This document shows, one piece after another, positions 39,647 to 47,979 of a DNA stretch of 60,763 bases. The stretch covers positions 1-60,763 of the forward strand of contig CAWIJO010000005.1 of NCBI GenBank assembly GCA_963836355.1. Direction: 5' to 3'. Numbering within the stretch: position 1 is the stretch's first letter; each line of letters starts with the position of its first letter. Under the pieces are notes generated by a model. That model was not told the DNA's origin. It searched no databases and worked only from the letters and a program-made list of their open reading frames with translations. The position numbers and the translations under genes are program-made. Source of the DNA: Palsa-506 sp963836355 (lineage in GTDB: Bacteria > Actinomycetota > Actinomycetes > Streptosporangiales > Streptosporangiaceae).

Positions 39647-41254
39647 GTGGGGCATGTCGAGGTCGCGCACCTCAGCCACGCCCTGCCGGACGGGCGTGAG
39701 CTGCTCGATGACGTGTCCTTCCGGGTAGGTGACGGCGTCACGGCCGCGCTGATCGGGCCCAACGGCGCGGGCAAGACCACGCTGATGCGGCTGATCGCGG
39801 GTGACCTGACCCCGCAGGCAGGCTCGGTCACCTCCAGCGGCGGCCTCGGCGTGATGCGCCAGTTCGTCGGCGGGATCCGGGACGATTCCACGGTGCGGGA
39901 CCTGCTTGTGTCGATCTCGCCGCCGCGGGTGCGGGCGGCCGCGGCCCGGCTGGACGCCGCCGAGCTGGTGATGATGGAGCGCGATGACGAGCCGGCCCAG
40001 CTGCGCTATGCGACCGCGCTGGCCGAGTGGGGCGACGCGGGCGGCTACGACGCCGAGGTGCACTGGGACGCCTGCAGCGTGGCGGCCCTGGGGACGCCGT
40101 TTGAGCGCTGCCGCTGGCGTGAGGTGCGCACCTTGTCCGGCGGCGAGCAGAAACGGCTGGTCCTTGAGTCGCTGCTGCGCGGCAAGGACGAGGTATTGCT
40201 GCTTGACGAGCCGGACAACTACCTGGACGTGCCGGCCAAGCTCTGGCTGGAGCAGCAGCTGGCGGCCACCCAGAAGACCGTGCTGCTGGTCAGCCACGAC
40301 CGGGAACTGCTGGCCAACTGCGCCGAGCGCATCATCACGGTGGAGGACAGAAACGTCTGGGTGCACGGCGGCGGGTTCGCCGGCTACGCCCAGGCGCGCC
40401 GGGACCGGATCGACCGGCTTGACGAGCTGCGCCGGCGCTGGGACGAGGAGCGCGAGAAGCTGAAAGAGCTGGTCCGGATGTACCGGCAGAAGGCGTCTTA
40501 CAACGACGCCATGGCCTCGCGGCTGCAGGCCGCCGAGACGCGGCTGCGGAAGTTCGAGGAGGCCGGGCCGCCGGAGCTGGCACCGCGGGAGCAGAACGTC
40601 CGGATGCGGCTGCGCGGCGGCCGGACCGGCAAGCGGGCGGTGATCTGCGAGGAGCTGGAGCTGACCGGGCTGATGCGCGCATTCGACCTCGAGGTCTGGT
40701 ACGGCGAACGGGTGGCCGTGCTCGGATCCAACGGCTCGGGTAAGTCTCATTTCCTGCGCCTGCTAGCGGGGGAGCAGGTCGCGCACGCCGGCGTCGCCAG
40801 GCTCGGCGCGCGGGTAACGCCAGGGTGGTTCGCGCAGACCCACGCCCGGCCCGACCTGGACGGCCGCAGCCCGCTCGACATCCTGATGTTCGAGCACGCG
40901 ATGCTGATCAACGAGGCGATGGCGGCGCTTGCGCGGTACGAGCTGCAGTCATGCGCCAGGCAGGCATTCCGCACGCTGTCCGGCGGCCAGCAGGCCAGGC
41001 TGCAGATCCTGCTGCTGGAGCTGGCCGGGTCGACGCTGCTGCTGCTCGACGAGCCGACCGACAACCTCGACCTGGCGAGCGCCGAGGCGCTGCAGGAAGG
41101 CCTGGAATCGTACGAGGGCACGGTGCTCGCCGTCACGCACGACCGCTGGTTCGCGCGCTCGTTCGACCGGTTCATGATCTTCGGGGCCGACGGCGGTGTC
41201 TATGAGGCGCCTGCTCCCGTCTGGGACGAGGCCCGAGTAGCCCGGCCACGCTGA
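39647..41254 (+). CDS. ABC-F family ATPase
   Basis: A 535-residue protein from GTG 39647 with two ABC domains and no membrane part. Domain 1 has Walker A GPNGAGKTT, signature LSGGEQKRL and Walker B VLLLDEPDNY. Domain 2 has GSNGSGKSH, LSGGQQARL and LLLLDEPTDN. The linker between (KLKELVRMYRQKASYNDAMA) is the basic coiled coil that reaches into the ribosome. ABC-F proteins act on ribosomes in translation control or antibiotic protection; which applies here cannot be told. Confidence 0.9.
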   Translation: MGHVEVAHLSHALPDGRELLDDVSFRVGDGVTAALIGPNGAGKTTLMRLIAGDLTPQAGSVTSSGGLGVMRQFVGGIRDDSTVRDLLVSISPPRVRAAAARLDAAELVMMERDDEPAQLRYATALAEWGDAGGYDAEVHWDACSVAALGTPFERCRWREVRTLSGGEQKRLVLESLLRGKDEVLLLDEPDNYLDVPAKLWLEQQLAATQKTVLLVSHDRELLANCAERIITVEDRNVWVHGGGFAGYAQARRDRIDRLDELRRRWDEEREKLKELVRMYRQKASYNDAMASRLQAAETRLRKFEEAGPPELAPREQNVRMRLRGGRTGKRAVICEELELTGLMRAFDLEVWYGERVAVLGSNGSGKSHFLRLLAGEQVAHAGVARLGARVTPGWFAQTHARPDLDGRSPLDILMFEHAMLINEAMAALARYELQSCARQAFRTLSGGQQARLQILLLELAGSTLLLLDEPTDNLDLASAEALQEGLESYEGTVLAVTHDRWFARSFDRFMIFGADGGVYEAPAPVWDEARVARPR

Positions 41255-41344
41255 CCCGGCGGCTTGCTAGGCTGCATGCATTCCAGGGAGTCCGGTCATT
41301 GCTTCCGGCCGGGCCCCAGAGCCGATGCTGGAGGATGCGCACCC

Positions 41345-41464
41345 GTGAAGAAGCTGCTCATACTGGCCCTCGTCGGGTTCGGCGCGCTGGCTGTCTGGCG
41401 GAAGGTCCAGGCAGACCGGGCCGAGCTTGACCTATGGACCGAAGCAACCACGAGCGACGATTAG
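41345..41464 (+). CDS. DLW-39 family small membrane protein
   Basis: A 39-residue protein from GTG 41345 (MKKLLILALVGFGALAVWRK), ending AELDLWTEATTSDD. The single N-terminal membrane helix and the DLW motif identify the actinobacterial DLW-39 family, commonly found near tRNA-Ala in the gyrA region. The longer frame from 41264 lacks a ribosome-binding site. Confidence 0.85.
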   Translation: MKKLLILALVGFGALAVWRKVQADRAELDLWTEATTSDD

Positions 41465-41508
41465 CCCTCGCGTCGGCCTGCCGGCCTGGCACGCATGGAG
41501 GCGATCAG

Positions 41509-42333
41509 GTGAGCGACACCCGGCCGGTCTCGCTCGTGTGCTGCGGCCTGATCGGCACGACGGTTACCGACAACGGCATGGTCGAGCGCGCCTATGCCGA
41601 GGCCATCGCGACCCAGGGCGTCGTGACCGGAACCACCGCGTACGCGCGGTGCATGGCCGGCGTGCATAGATCTAGGGGGCAGGCGACCATCGGGGTGCTG
41701 CGCAGCCTGTTCCCGGAGAGCCAGGCCCGGGCACAGGCCGCGCAACTAGCGTTTGATCGCTCGTACAGCGCCGCTGTCGCCCGCACGGGCGTCGTGGCCA
41801 TGCCGGGCGCCGAGCAGGCGATCGAGAAACTGCGCGGAACGGGCGCGCGGGTATGCCTGATCAGCGGATTCTCCCAGCGGCTGCTCGGCCTTGTGATCGA
41901 CACGCTTGGCTGGTGGGACCGGATCGACCTGGTGCTGTCGCCCGATGAAGTACCCAGGGGCTGCCCGTGGCCCGACCTGGTGTTCACCGCCATGCTCCGG
42001 CTCGGCGTCGATGACGTCCGCGACGCGATAGTCGCGCACGGCACCGAGAGCGGGGTGCTGAGCGGCCGCCGGTCCGGGGTCGGCGCAGTCGTCGGCGTCC
42101 TGACCGGTACGCATACCACTGAACGGCTTCGCCGGGCGGGGGCGAGCCATGTGCTCGGCAGCGTCTCGGAACTACCCGACCTGGCCGCCGCCGGGCCGGT
42201 GGGTGCGGATACCGGCTCCGGCGCTGACACCGGATCTGGTGCTGCCGGTGCCGGTGCCGGTGCCGGTGCCGGTGCCAGGGACGACAGGGACGCTGCCCAG
42301 GTACCCTTGGAACGCCGCAGTACGGGGCTATAG
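41509..42333 (+). CDS. HAD-superfamily phosphonatase-like hydrolase
   Basis: A 274-residue protein from GTG 41509 behind GGAGG (41497-41501). It has the phosphonatase-type HAD arrangement. Motif I is degenerate: LVCCGLIGTTVTDNGM has Cys-Cys-Gly where a catalytic D-x-D is expected (LVCDxxGT). Motif II is LISGFSQ and the C-terminal acid region is HGTESGVLSGRRSGVG. Loss of the nucleophilic Asp makes normal phosphatase chemistry doubtful. The last 40 residues are a GADTGS and GAG repeat tail. The stop codon (42331-42333) lies within the 5' end of tRNA-Ala, a 10-base overlap, so the true end may once have been earlier. Confidence 0.75.
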   Translation: MSDTRPVSLVCCGLIGTTVTDNGMVERAYAEAIATQGVVTGTTAYARCMAGVHRSRGQATIGVLRSLFPESQARAQAAQLAFDRSYSAAVARTGVVAMPGAEQAIEKLRGTGARVCLISGFSQRLLGLVIDTLGWWDRIDLVLSPDEVPRGCPWPDLVFTAMLRLGVDDVRDAIVAHGTESGVLSGRRSGVGAVVGVLTGTHTTERLRRAGASHVLGSVSELPDLAAAGPVGADTGSGADTGSGAAGAGAGAGAGARDDRDAAQVPLERRSTGL

Positions 42334-42399
42334 CTCAGCTGGAAGAGCACCTGCTTTGCAAGCAGGGGGTCGCGAGTTCGAGTCTCGCTAGCTCCACCA
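42324..42399 (+). tRNA. tRNA-Ala(UGC)
   Basis: Complete cloverleaf. Acceptor GGGGCTA with TAGCTCC, D-arm GCTC-AGCTGGAA-GAGC, anticodon loop TTTGCAA (anticodon TGC), T-arm GCGAG-TTCGAGT-CTCGC, discriminator A and encoded CCA (42397-42399). Its 3' end abuts the integrated element of region C, whose integrase gene is 57 bp away. I searched the window by eye for a second copy of the 3' end and found none. Confidence 0.97.
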
Positions 42400-42406
42400 G
42401 GCAAAA

Positions 42407-42435
42407 CACCCCGAGCCTGATCTTGGTTCGGGGTG
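42407..42435. terminator. Hairpin between tRNA-Ala and the integrase gene
   Basis: Arms CACCCCGA and TCGGGGTG around a 13-base loop, 8 bases after tRNA-Ala. It can terminate both the tRNA and the converging integrase operon. It is followed by a direct repeat GTGCCATTA (42440 and 42451), possibly an integrase arm site. Confidence 0.7.
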
Positions 42436-42455
42436 CTCGTGCCATTAACGTGCCA

Positions 42456-43635
42456 TTAGCCTGCGCCCGCCGCTGCCTCAGCGGTGCCGTCATCGGCTTC
42501 GTCCTGGCGGTGAGTGCCGGCCTGCTGTGACCCTTCGATCCGGCGGTCGAGCGCGGCGGCGATGGCATGGTCTGCCTCGGCGGTGGCGTGCTGGTAAATC
42601 ATCGCGGCGCGGGCGCTATCGTGGCCCATCCGCGCCTTGAGGTCTGCCAGGCTCGCGCCGGGCGCGGCCATCATGTTTCCGGTATGCCGCAAATCGTGAA
42701 AATGCAGTCCGGTCACGCCGAGCCTGGCGACGGCTGCCGCCCAGCCGGATTCGCGGCGGAAGTTGCCCCGGCGCAGTATCCCGCCGCGCTGTCCGGTGAA
42801 CACCAGGTCGGTTGCGTCCGGGCCGACGTAGCTGTCGAAGTGCTCGCGCAGGGCCGGGATGATCGCCTTCGGGATGCCGACCGTGCGGACTCCCGCGCGG
42901 GACTTCGGCGGGCCGGGCACCAGGCGGCCGGACAGCTCGACGTACTGGCGCCGGACGCTGACCGCGCGGGCGTCCAGGTCGATATCGCAGCGCCGCAGCG
43001 CGATGGCCTCGCCCCAGCGCAGGCTGGCGAAGGTGACGAGCAGGACCAGCGCCTTGAACCGGCGGTCCTTCATCAGGTCGGCCAGGGCGAGCACCTGGGC
43101 CACGGTGAGCACAGGCCGCTCGGCCGGGTTCTCGTCCCCGCCGCCGCGGATGCGGCAGGGGTTGCGCGGGATGATGCGGTCTTCGGTGGCGGTCATCAGC
43201 ACGGCGCGCAGCAGCCGGTACGCCTTCGCGGTTGCCGAAACGGAGACGCCCTTGCGGAGCAGCTCGGCGCGCCACTCGCGGACGATCTCCGGCGTGATCC
43301 TGCCGATCTGCATGCGGCCGAGGTAGGGCCCGATGTGCCTGGCCAGCAGCCAGGTATACAGCTCGACGGTCCGCGCCCGCAGGTTCGGGCGCTCGGCGAT
43401 CCACTTATCCGCGTATGCCTGGAGCGGGAACCCTGCTGCGTTGCGGGTCGGTCCATTCTCCGGTCGTGAGCTGCGCCTCGATGAGCGAGAGCGCCCGGTC
43501 GGCGGCCGTCTTGTTCTCGCAGGTGTCGGCGCCGGTCCGCAGCCTGCCGTCAGGTCCGGGATACCGGATCTGGTACCGGCCGGACGGTAGCTTCCGGATG
43601 CTGCCGAAACGCCGGTGTCCGTCCCTGTTGGCCAT
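42456..43635 (-). pseudogene. int: Tyrosine site-specific integrase of the tRNA-Ala element, frameshifted
   Basis: The natural start is ATG 43635, which shares one base with the excisionase stop (TGATG). The arm-binding N-terminus (GSIRKLPSGRYQIRYPGPDG) is followed by a frame break near 43427-43432 (QRSRVP, then LQAYADKWIAERPNLRA in the next frame), one base extra in a CCC run. The catalytic domain is intact: Arg in FASLRWGEAIAL, HDLRHTG box and Tyr in MIYQHAT. The downstream frame from 43313 could still give a 285-residue protein lacking the arm-binding domain. As read, normal excision is unlikely. Confidence 0.88.
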
Positions 43636-43874
43636 CACGCCACTCCCTTCCACAGGGGCCGGGTGGGAGCCGCAGTCATTGGCTCGATCCTGCCCGACTC
43701 GATGAACTCGGTTAGTGCCGCCTCGCTGATGCGCACATGGCGGCCGATCTTCACGAACTCGATCCGCCGCTCAGCGATCAGGCGGCGGACGAAACGAGGC
43801 GAGGTACTCAGCCGGTCGGCTGCTGCGTCCACGGTCAGCAGGCAACCGGTGGTCTCGGTCTGGCGGCCGGTCAT
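43635..43874 (-). CDS. xis: Excisionase (HTH_17 type)
   Basis: A 79-residue protein from ATG 43874 with GGGAGG just upstream. The HTH is LTVDAAADRLSTSPRFVRRL, followed by IAERRIEFVKIGRHVRISEA. Xis proteins bend DNA at att sites to favour excision by Int. In related elements RepSA ends exactly here: a TGA (43871-43873) in another frame overlaps this ATG as ATGA. In this sequence the RepSA frame instead runs on into Xis, so Xis may be made alone or as the tail of a fusion. Confidence 0.85.
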   Translation of the reverse strand: MTGRQTETTGCLLTVDAAADRLSTSPRFVRRLIAERRIEFVKIGRHVRISEAALTEFIESGRIEPMTAAPTRPLWKGVA

Positions 43875-45476
43875 GCCGCCCTCCCGGTTGCCGGAAGGTA
43901 CGGGGGCGGCTGGCCGCTGGCTCTGGCCCGGGCCTCGGTGAGCGCGGCATGCCAGTTTCTGCCGGTCGGCGACGACATGCAGCAGCCGCTGGCCGTTGGG
44001 CATGTGGTCGGGGTCGCCGGGGGTGACGGGTTCCCAGGTGTACCGGGCAGGGTCGTCGGCCGGGATGCCGAGCGTGGCCAGCAGCCAGCCGCGCCGGTCC
44101 GCGCGGTGGTCGGCGAGGGTCTTGCCGGACCATTTGCGGGAGACCAGGATACGGCGGCCTGCGTAGCCGAGATGCTCGCGGCGGTGGGCTTTGCCCTGGC
44201 AGCGGCCCGGGCGCATGCCAGCCCGGGGGTTCTTCGGCTGGACTCCGTACCGCAGCCAGTTCGCGCAGGCCGGGGCGCACGGCTCGTACCGGAGCGCGTC
44301 GAGGAGCCGTTCAGCGTGATCCTGCCCGGCGCTGGCCTGGGCCTGGTGGCAGTCGGCGACATGCTTGGTCAGGTACTTCGTCAGGTACCCGATGCACCGA
44401 TTGGCGTCTCGTGATCCGGCGAGGACGCCCTGGGCGTCGAATCGCGGGCCGAACCTGGCGACGTGCAGCGGCTCGTCGTGCGGGCCGATCGCGTCGAGTG
44501 CCTCGTCCCAGCTCGGGAGGACTTCCCCGGTGGCGGGGTCGATGAAGTTGCCGCTCGGCTCGTGCCAGACGGGCAGGTCGCCGTCGTCATGCCTTATCTC
44601 GTCGGCGGGTGGCCACCAGACCTGGTGATAGGTCGCGGCGAGGACTTGCCGCAGCTCGGCGCGGGACAGGGTGCCGCGCACGGCGACATGGATGTGCGGG
44701 GCGAGGCGGCGTTGCGGTTCGACGGCGGCGAAGTATTGCACGTCGTAGCCGAGGAAGCGGCGCAGGTTCTGGATCAGCCGGTCGAACAACGCGGCGAAGT
44801 GCAGCGCGTCCCGGGCCGCCCGGGTGTAGTTGTATCGGCCGGGGTCAGCGGGGGTGCCGTCGGCGCGGACTCTGCCGTAGCTGGGGCAGGTCAGCGTGAT
44901 GAACATGGACGGGCGGAATGTCGTGCCGTCCGGCGCGGTGTAGGTCTTACCGATGGTCCGCGGGGCGATCTTGCGGCGGGGCAGCTCTGGGGCGTCCTGG
45001 CGGCGCCTGGTGGAGCGGTGACGGCGGCCGGACTGGGCGGGCAGCACCTTGCCGCGTATCCCGGAACGGGTGACCTGCTCGTCCAGGTCGCCGATCAGCT
45101 CGTCGTCCCCGGTAGTGTCGCGCCCGGCCGCGTCGGCATGGTCGCGGTGTTGCTGGGTTTCGGCGCGGCGTTCGACCCACATGCGCTGCTCGTCGTCGGG
45201 GTCATCGGGGGTGATGGCGGGCTCGGCGTCAAGGTGCCAGCCTTCGCGGCACTGGGCGGCGCGCAGCGAGCGCTTGCGCTCGGCACAGCCGGGGCAGACC
45301 GCGGCGAGGGTGTGCCCGCAGGGGACGAGCACTTGCTCGACCTGTCCGGTCCGGGTGTCGGTGCGGCGCAACTGGACGGGGCGGATGCAGCCACCGTGGG
45401 AGATGGCCAGCTCGCGCACGACGTCTCGGGCCAGCGGCATCGTCAGCCGTTTTGCTCGGCTCAGGCGTGGTGTCAT
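43635..45476 (-). CDS. repSA: RepSA-type replication initiator, fused in frame to excisionase by an indel
   Basis: A 613-residue frame from ATG 45476. Residues 1-530 match the RepSA/pSAM2 initiator: zinc-binding start (CGHTLAAVCPGCAERKRSL), MFITLTCPSYGRV, then LAPHIHVAVRG, the HUH-like histidine motif of rolling-circle initiators, and YLTKYLTKHV. The usual C-terminus is readable in another frame (RNWHAALTEARARASGQPPP, stop at 43871-43873). One extra base near 43955-43965 moves translation into a frame that joins Xis without a stop. Before that change the gene would have ended at 43871. The fusion may leave initiation intact but changes Xis dosage. Confidence 0.85.
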   Translation of the reverse strand: MTPRLSRAKRLTMPLARDVVRELAISHGGCIRPVQLRRTDTRTGQVEQVLVPCGHTLAAVCPGCAERKRSLRAAQCREGWHLDAEPAITPDDPDDEQRMWVERRAETQQHRDHADAAGRDTTGDDELIGDLDEQVTRSGIRGKVLPAQSGRRHRSTRRRQDAPELPRRKIAPRTIGKTYTAPDGTTFRPSMFITLTCPSYGRVRADGTPADPGRYNYTRAARDALHFAALFDRLIQNLRRFLGYDVQYFAAVEPQRRLAPHIHVAVRGTLSRAELRQVLAATYHQVWWPPADEIRHDDGDLPVWHEPSGNFIDPATGEVLPSWDEALDAIGPHDEPLHVARFGPRFDAQGVLAGSRDANRCIGYLTKYLTKHVADCHQAQASAGQDHAERLLDALRYEPCAPACANWLRYGVQPKNPRAGMRPGRCQGKAHRREHLGYAGRRILVSRKWSGKTLADHRADRRGWLLATLGIPADDPARYTWEPVTPGDPDHMPNGQRLLHVVADRQKLACRAHRGPGQSQRPAAPVPSGNREGGMTGRQTETTGCLLTVDAAADRLSTSPRFVRRLIAERRIEFVKIGRHVRISEAALTEFIESGRIEPMTAAPTRPLWKGVA

Positions 45477-45634
45477 TCACTCTCCTTGCCGTCGTCGGGG
45501 TTGTCGGTGTGCCAGGTGATGCCGTAGCCGCAGCCAGGGCACTCCAGCGTCAGGAGTTCCGGGCCGGTGCTGGTGTCCAGCAGCGGGCCGCCGCAGTCCG
45601 GGCAGTCCTCGGGAGCGAGCCAGCCGGTGATCAT
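45473..45634 (-). CDS. Small zinc-ribbon protein of the element
   Basis: A 53-residue protein from ATG 45634 (MITGWLAPEDCPDCGGPLLD) with two CxxC knuckles (CPDCGG and CPGCGYG). Its ATG overlaps the stop of the transfer gene and its TGA overlaps the RepSA start, both as ATGA. Small zinc-ribbon ORFs in this position are common in actinomycete integrative elements; the role is unknown. Confidence 0.75.
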   Translation of the reverse strand: MITGWLAPEDCPDCGGPLLDTSTGPELLTLECPGCGYGITWHTDNPDDGKESE

Positions 45635-47082
45635 GCGGTCGGCTCTGCTGGCGTGGCCCGCCAGGCCGGGACGGCGTAGATGTCGGTCATGGCCCGGATG
45701 TCGTCATCGGAGACGTAGGCGGCGCGGACGCGGACCGGGTCAGGGTCGGTTTCCAGGCGGATGTATCCGACGCCAGCGCCGGTCTGCGGGTCGGAGGAGA
45801 TGTCCTCGCATAGGGCGCCGCGGTCGCGGGCGCCGTCGCCGAGCACCATGTCGGCCTGGCCGGGCTCGTCCAGGCGCAGCGCGATCTTGTCGGGGAACAG
45901 GTTGCGGATGTTGAGGACTTCCTTGCGCGGGTCCTGCAGCGCGGCCACCACGGCGTACCCGGCGGCGCGGCCCTGGGTGGTCAACGTGGCCAGCGCGGCG
46001 AGGGTCCGGTCCCGCAGTTTCCGGTCGGCCTGGTAGGCGGTCAGGAACGCGATCTCATCGACCATCACCACCGTGAACGGGTGCTCTGGCGTCGGGATAT
46101 GGTCGCGCTGCTTGCCGGCGAACCGGGCGGCCCGGGCCTGCATGTCCGCTACGGCGTCTTCGAGTAACGCGGCGATGCCGGCCGGGTCGGCGGCGTACCG
46201 GCCGTGCTGCTCGAACAGGTCCCGGCCGAACGCGAGTTCCATCAGCTTCGGGTCACACGCAAGGATGCGGACCAGCCCGGTCGCCATCGCGGGGAGCATG
46301 GCGCGGATCAGGCCCCACAGATAGGAGCCTTTCCCGGCGCCGGTGGCCCCGGCGATCAGCAGGTGCGTGCCATGCAGCCGCAGCGTGAGCATGGCGCCGT
46401 CCTCGCGGCGGCCGACCGGCAGCGCCCGCAAGTCCGTTACGGCCGGGACGGGAAGCGCGGGCATCGGGTCGGCGAGCGCGTCCTTGCGGACCAGCTCGAG
46501 GGTGACCGTCCCTGGCCGCCCGGAACGCACCCGGCACTGCCGGACCCGGAACCCGTGCGCCAGGCCCTCGGCACGGTCGGCGAAGTCCTTCGGGGACTGC
46601 CCGGACACCAGGCCCACCGTCACCCGGTCGGTGAACCGTGACGAGGCGACCGGGCCCAGGGCGGGCAGCAGGATCCGGCCCTGATATAGCGGGGCGAGGC
46701 GGGTGATGGTCATCACGGGCTGCCAGCGCCGCCGGTAGCACCACCACCGCCATCTGTTCCTGGCGGGTGCGGTGATGATCCGGGTGAACCAGCGCGGGCT
46801 GACCAGCCGGAGGGTGATCAGGATCGTCAGGACGATGCCTGCGGATGTGGCCAGGCCCGGCCATCCGGTGTTCGCCCAGATGAGCAGGATGACCCCGGCC
46901 GTCACGTCGAGGCCGGGGTGGCGGATTACGAACCACGCGGCGCGCCACATTAGCCGGGCAAGCTGGACGATCCAGATCACGAATTCGGGGGTCCGGTAGA
47001 CCGGGGAGCGCCATACCGGGGACGCGAACGGGTCGGGGTTGTCGACCTGGGCGTACTGCTCGCCGGTCACCCTGCCGCGCAT
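45631..47082 (-). CDS. tra: FtsK/SpoIIIE-like conjugative transfer ATPase (TraSA type)
   Basis: I start at ATG 47082 (MRGRVTGEQYAQVDNPDPFA), 483 residues; the open frame upstream to 47481 is the complement of other genes. Two membrane helices lie at about 42-80 (VIRHPGLDVTAGVILLIWAN). The ATPase has Walker A LIAGATGAGKGSYLWG and Walker B VVMVDEIAFL, as in the single-protein double-strand-DNA transfer systems of actinomycete AICEs. It alone drives mycelial transfer. Last position of the chain of overlaps starts here (ATGA with the zinc-ribbon gene). Confidence 0.92.
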   Translation of the reverse strand: MRGRVTGEQYAQVDNPDPFASPVWRSPVYRTPEFVIWIVQLARLMWRAAWFVIRHPGLDVTAGVILLIWANTGWPGLATSAGIVLTILITLRLVSPRWFTRIITAPARNRWRWWCYRRRWQPVMTITRLAPLYQGRILLPALGPVASSRFTDRVTVGLVSGQSPKDFADRAEGLAHGFRVRQCRVRSGRPGTVTLELVRKDALADPMPALPVPAVTDLRALPVGRREDGAMLTLRLHGTHLLIAGATGAGKGSYLWGLIRAMLPAMATGLVRILACDPKLMELAFGRDLFEQHGRYAADPAGIAALLEDAVADMQARAARFAGKQRDHIPTPEHPFTVVMVDEIAFLTAYQADRKLRDRTLAALATLTTQGRAAGYAVVAALQDPRKEVLNIRNLFPDKIALRLDEPGQADMVLGDGARDRGALCEDISSDPQTGAGVGYIRLETDPDPVRVRAAYVSDDDIRAMTDIYAVPAWRATPAEPTA

Positions 47083-47156
47083 ACGATCATCACGTCTTCC
47101 TTGCTCAGAACCGGGAGAGGACAAGGGACGACAGGAAGGGCGCCCCGCCGTCGGTA

Positions 47157-47450
47157 TCAGGCCGCGTCCGGGCGGTGGGCATGCGTGCCTTGGTCCGTGC
47201 TGGCCTCGTCCTGCTGCGCGGCGCTGAGCCGCTCGCATTCGGCGGCGAACTGCGCTGCCTGCCGGGCCAGTTCCCGGCCGAACGGTGCCGGGTCGGCGGC
47301 CATCTGCCGGGTGACAGAAATGGCGACCCGCATGGTCCCGCTGCTGACTGCCAGGACCGGCGGCAAGCCCGGGGTGGTGCTGCACTGCACTTCCCAGTCC
47401 GGGCCCGCATGGAGATCGGCGTAGCCGAACGACGGCCCGCCGCCGTTCAT
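47157..47450 (-). CDS. Conserved hypothetical protein of the element
   Basis: A 97-residue protein from ATG 47450, overlapping the stop of the Pra-like gene (47447-47449). The sequence (MNGGGPSFGYADLHAGPDWE, then TMRVAISVTRQMAADPAPFG, FGRELARQAAQFAAECERLS) matches nothing I can name but the position between pra and tra is typical of AICE accessory ORFs. Confidence 0.65.
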   Translation of the reverse strand: MNGGGPSFGYADLHAGPDWEVQCSTTPGLPPVLAVSSGTMRVAISVTRQMAADPAPFGRELARQAAQFAAECERLSAAQQDEASTDQGTHAHRPDAA

Positions 47451-47854
47451 GCCGCGCTGTCCTTCCCGTCCGCGACACCACGGCCTCGGCCGGGCACGCG
47501 CACTCCGGTTGCCTTCAGCGAGTAGGCCAGTCGCCCTGCCTGGTTCACGTACGGGGTGACGGTCAGCCCGGCGAACTCGACCGGGACGAACGGCATCGCT
47601 GCGTGCGCGGGCGGCAGCACCGGCTGATCGGATGCCGCGACCTTCACCCGCGCTGTCTTGTCCCGGGCCTGCGGGTCGGCGTCGATGACGTCGATCACCC
47701 ACAGCGGCAGCCCGCTCTGCTTGTCCTTGGACTGGACGAACCGCCCGGCCTTCGACGCATCGAAGTCTCGCACCGGCTCGAATCCCCCGGCCGCGTACAC
47801 GCCGCGCGGAAACACGTGGCCGAACTCCACCGGGATCGGACCCTGCAACGCCAT
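47447..47854 (-). CDS. pra: Pra-like replication/integration/excision activator
   Basis: A 135-residue protein from ATG 47854 behind AGGAGA. The sequence opens MALQGPIPVEFGHVFPRGVY and has KQSGLPLWVIDVIDADPQAR and EFAGLTVTPYVNQAGRLAYS. It is the family annotated in Streptomyces elements as plasmid replication, integration and excision activator, which switches on rep, xis and int. It heads the leftward operon. Two palindromic operators (47885-47939) lie just upstream, consistent with repression by the divergent... GntR protein encoded at 47980. Confidence 0.8.
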   Translation of the reverse strand: MALQGPIPVEFGHVFPRGVYAAGGFEPVRDFDASKAGRFVQSKDKQSGLPLWVIDVIDADPQARDKTARVKVAASDQPVLPPAHAAMPFVPVEFAGLTVTPYVNQAGRLAYSLKATGVRVPGRGRGVADGKDSAA

Positions 47855-47884
47855 TTGACTTCTCCTGTCTGCCTCACGAACCCG

Positions 47885-47939
47885 ACCTGACTTGTCAGGT
47901 ATGAAAACAAGCTACGCAGCATCACCTGGCTTGTCAAGT
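47885..47939. promoter_or_regulatory. Pair of palindromic operators before the pra operon
   Basis: Site 1 is the perfect palindrome ACCTGACTTGTCAGGT (47885-47900). Site 2 is the near-copy ACCTGGCTTGTCAAGT (47924-47939). Their starts are 39 bp apart, nearly four helical turns. Both lie 30-85 bp before the pra start, where a KorSA-like GntR repressor would block transcription. GntR proteins bind short dyads of this type. Confidence 0.75.
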
Positions 47940-47979
47940 CGGATGAAATGTCATCTCATGACAGGGCAGCGCGTTGTTT

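Noticed and set aside
39494..40750. Open frame of 418 codons on the minus strand
   Set aside because: It lies opposite the ABC-F gene, whose Walker motifs are clear on the plus strand.
44463..45527. Open frame of 354 codons on the plus strand
   Set aside because: It is antisense to the RepSA gene, which has recognisable motifs.
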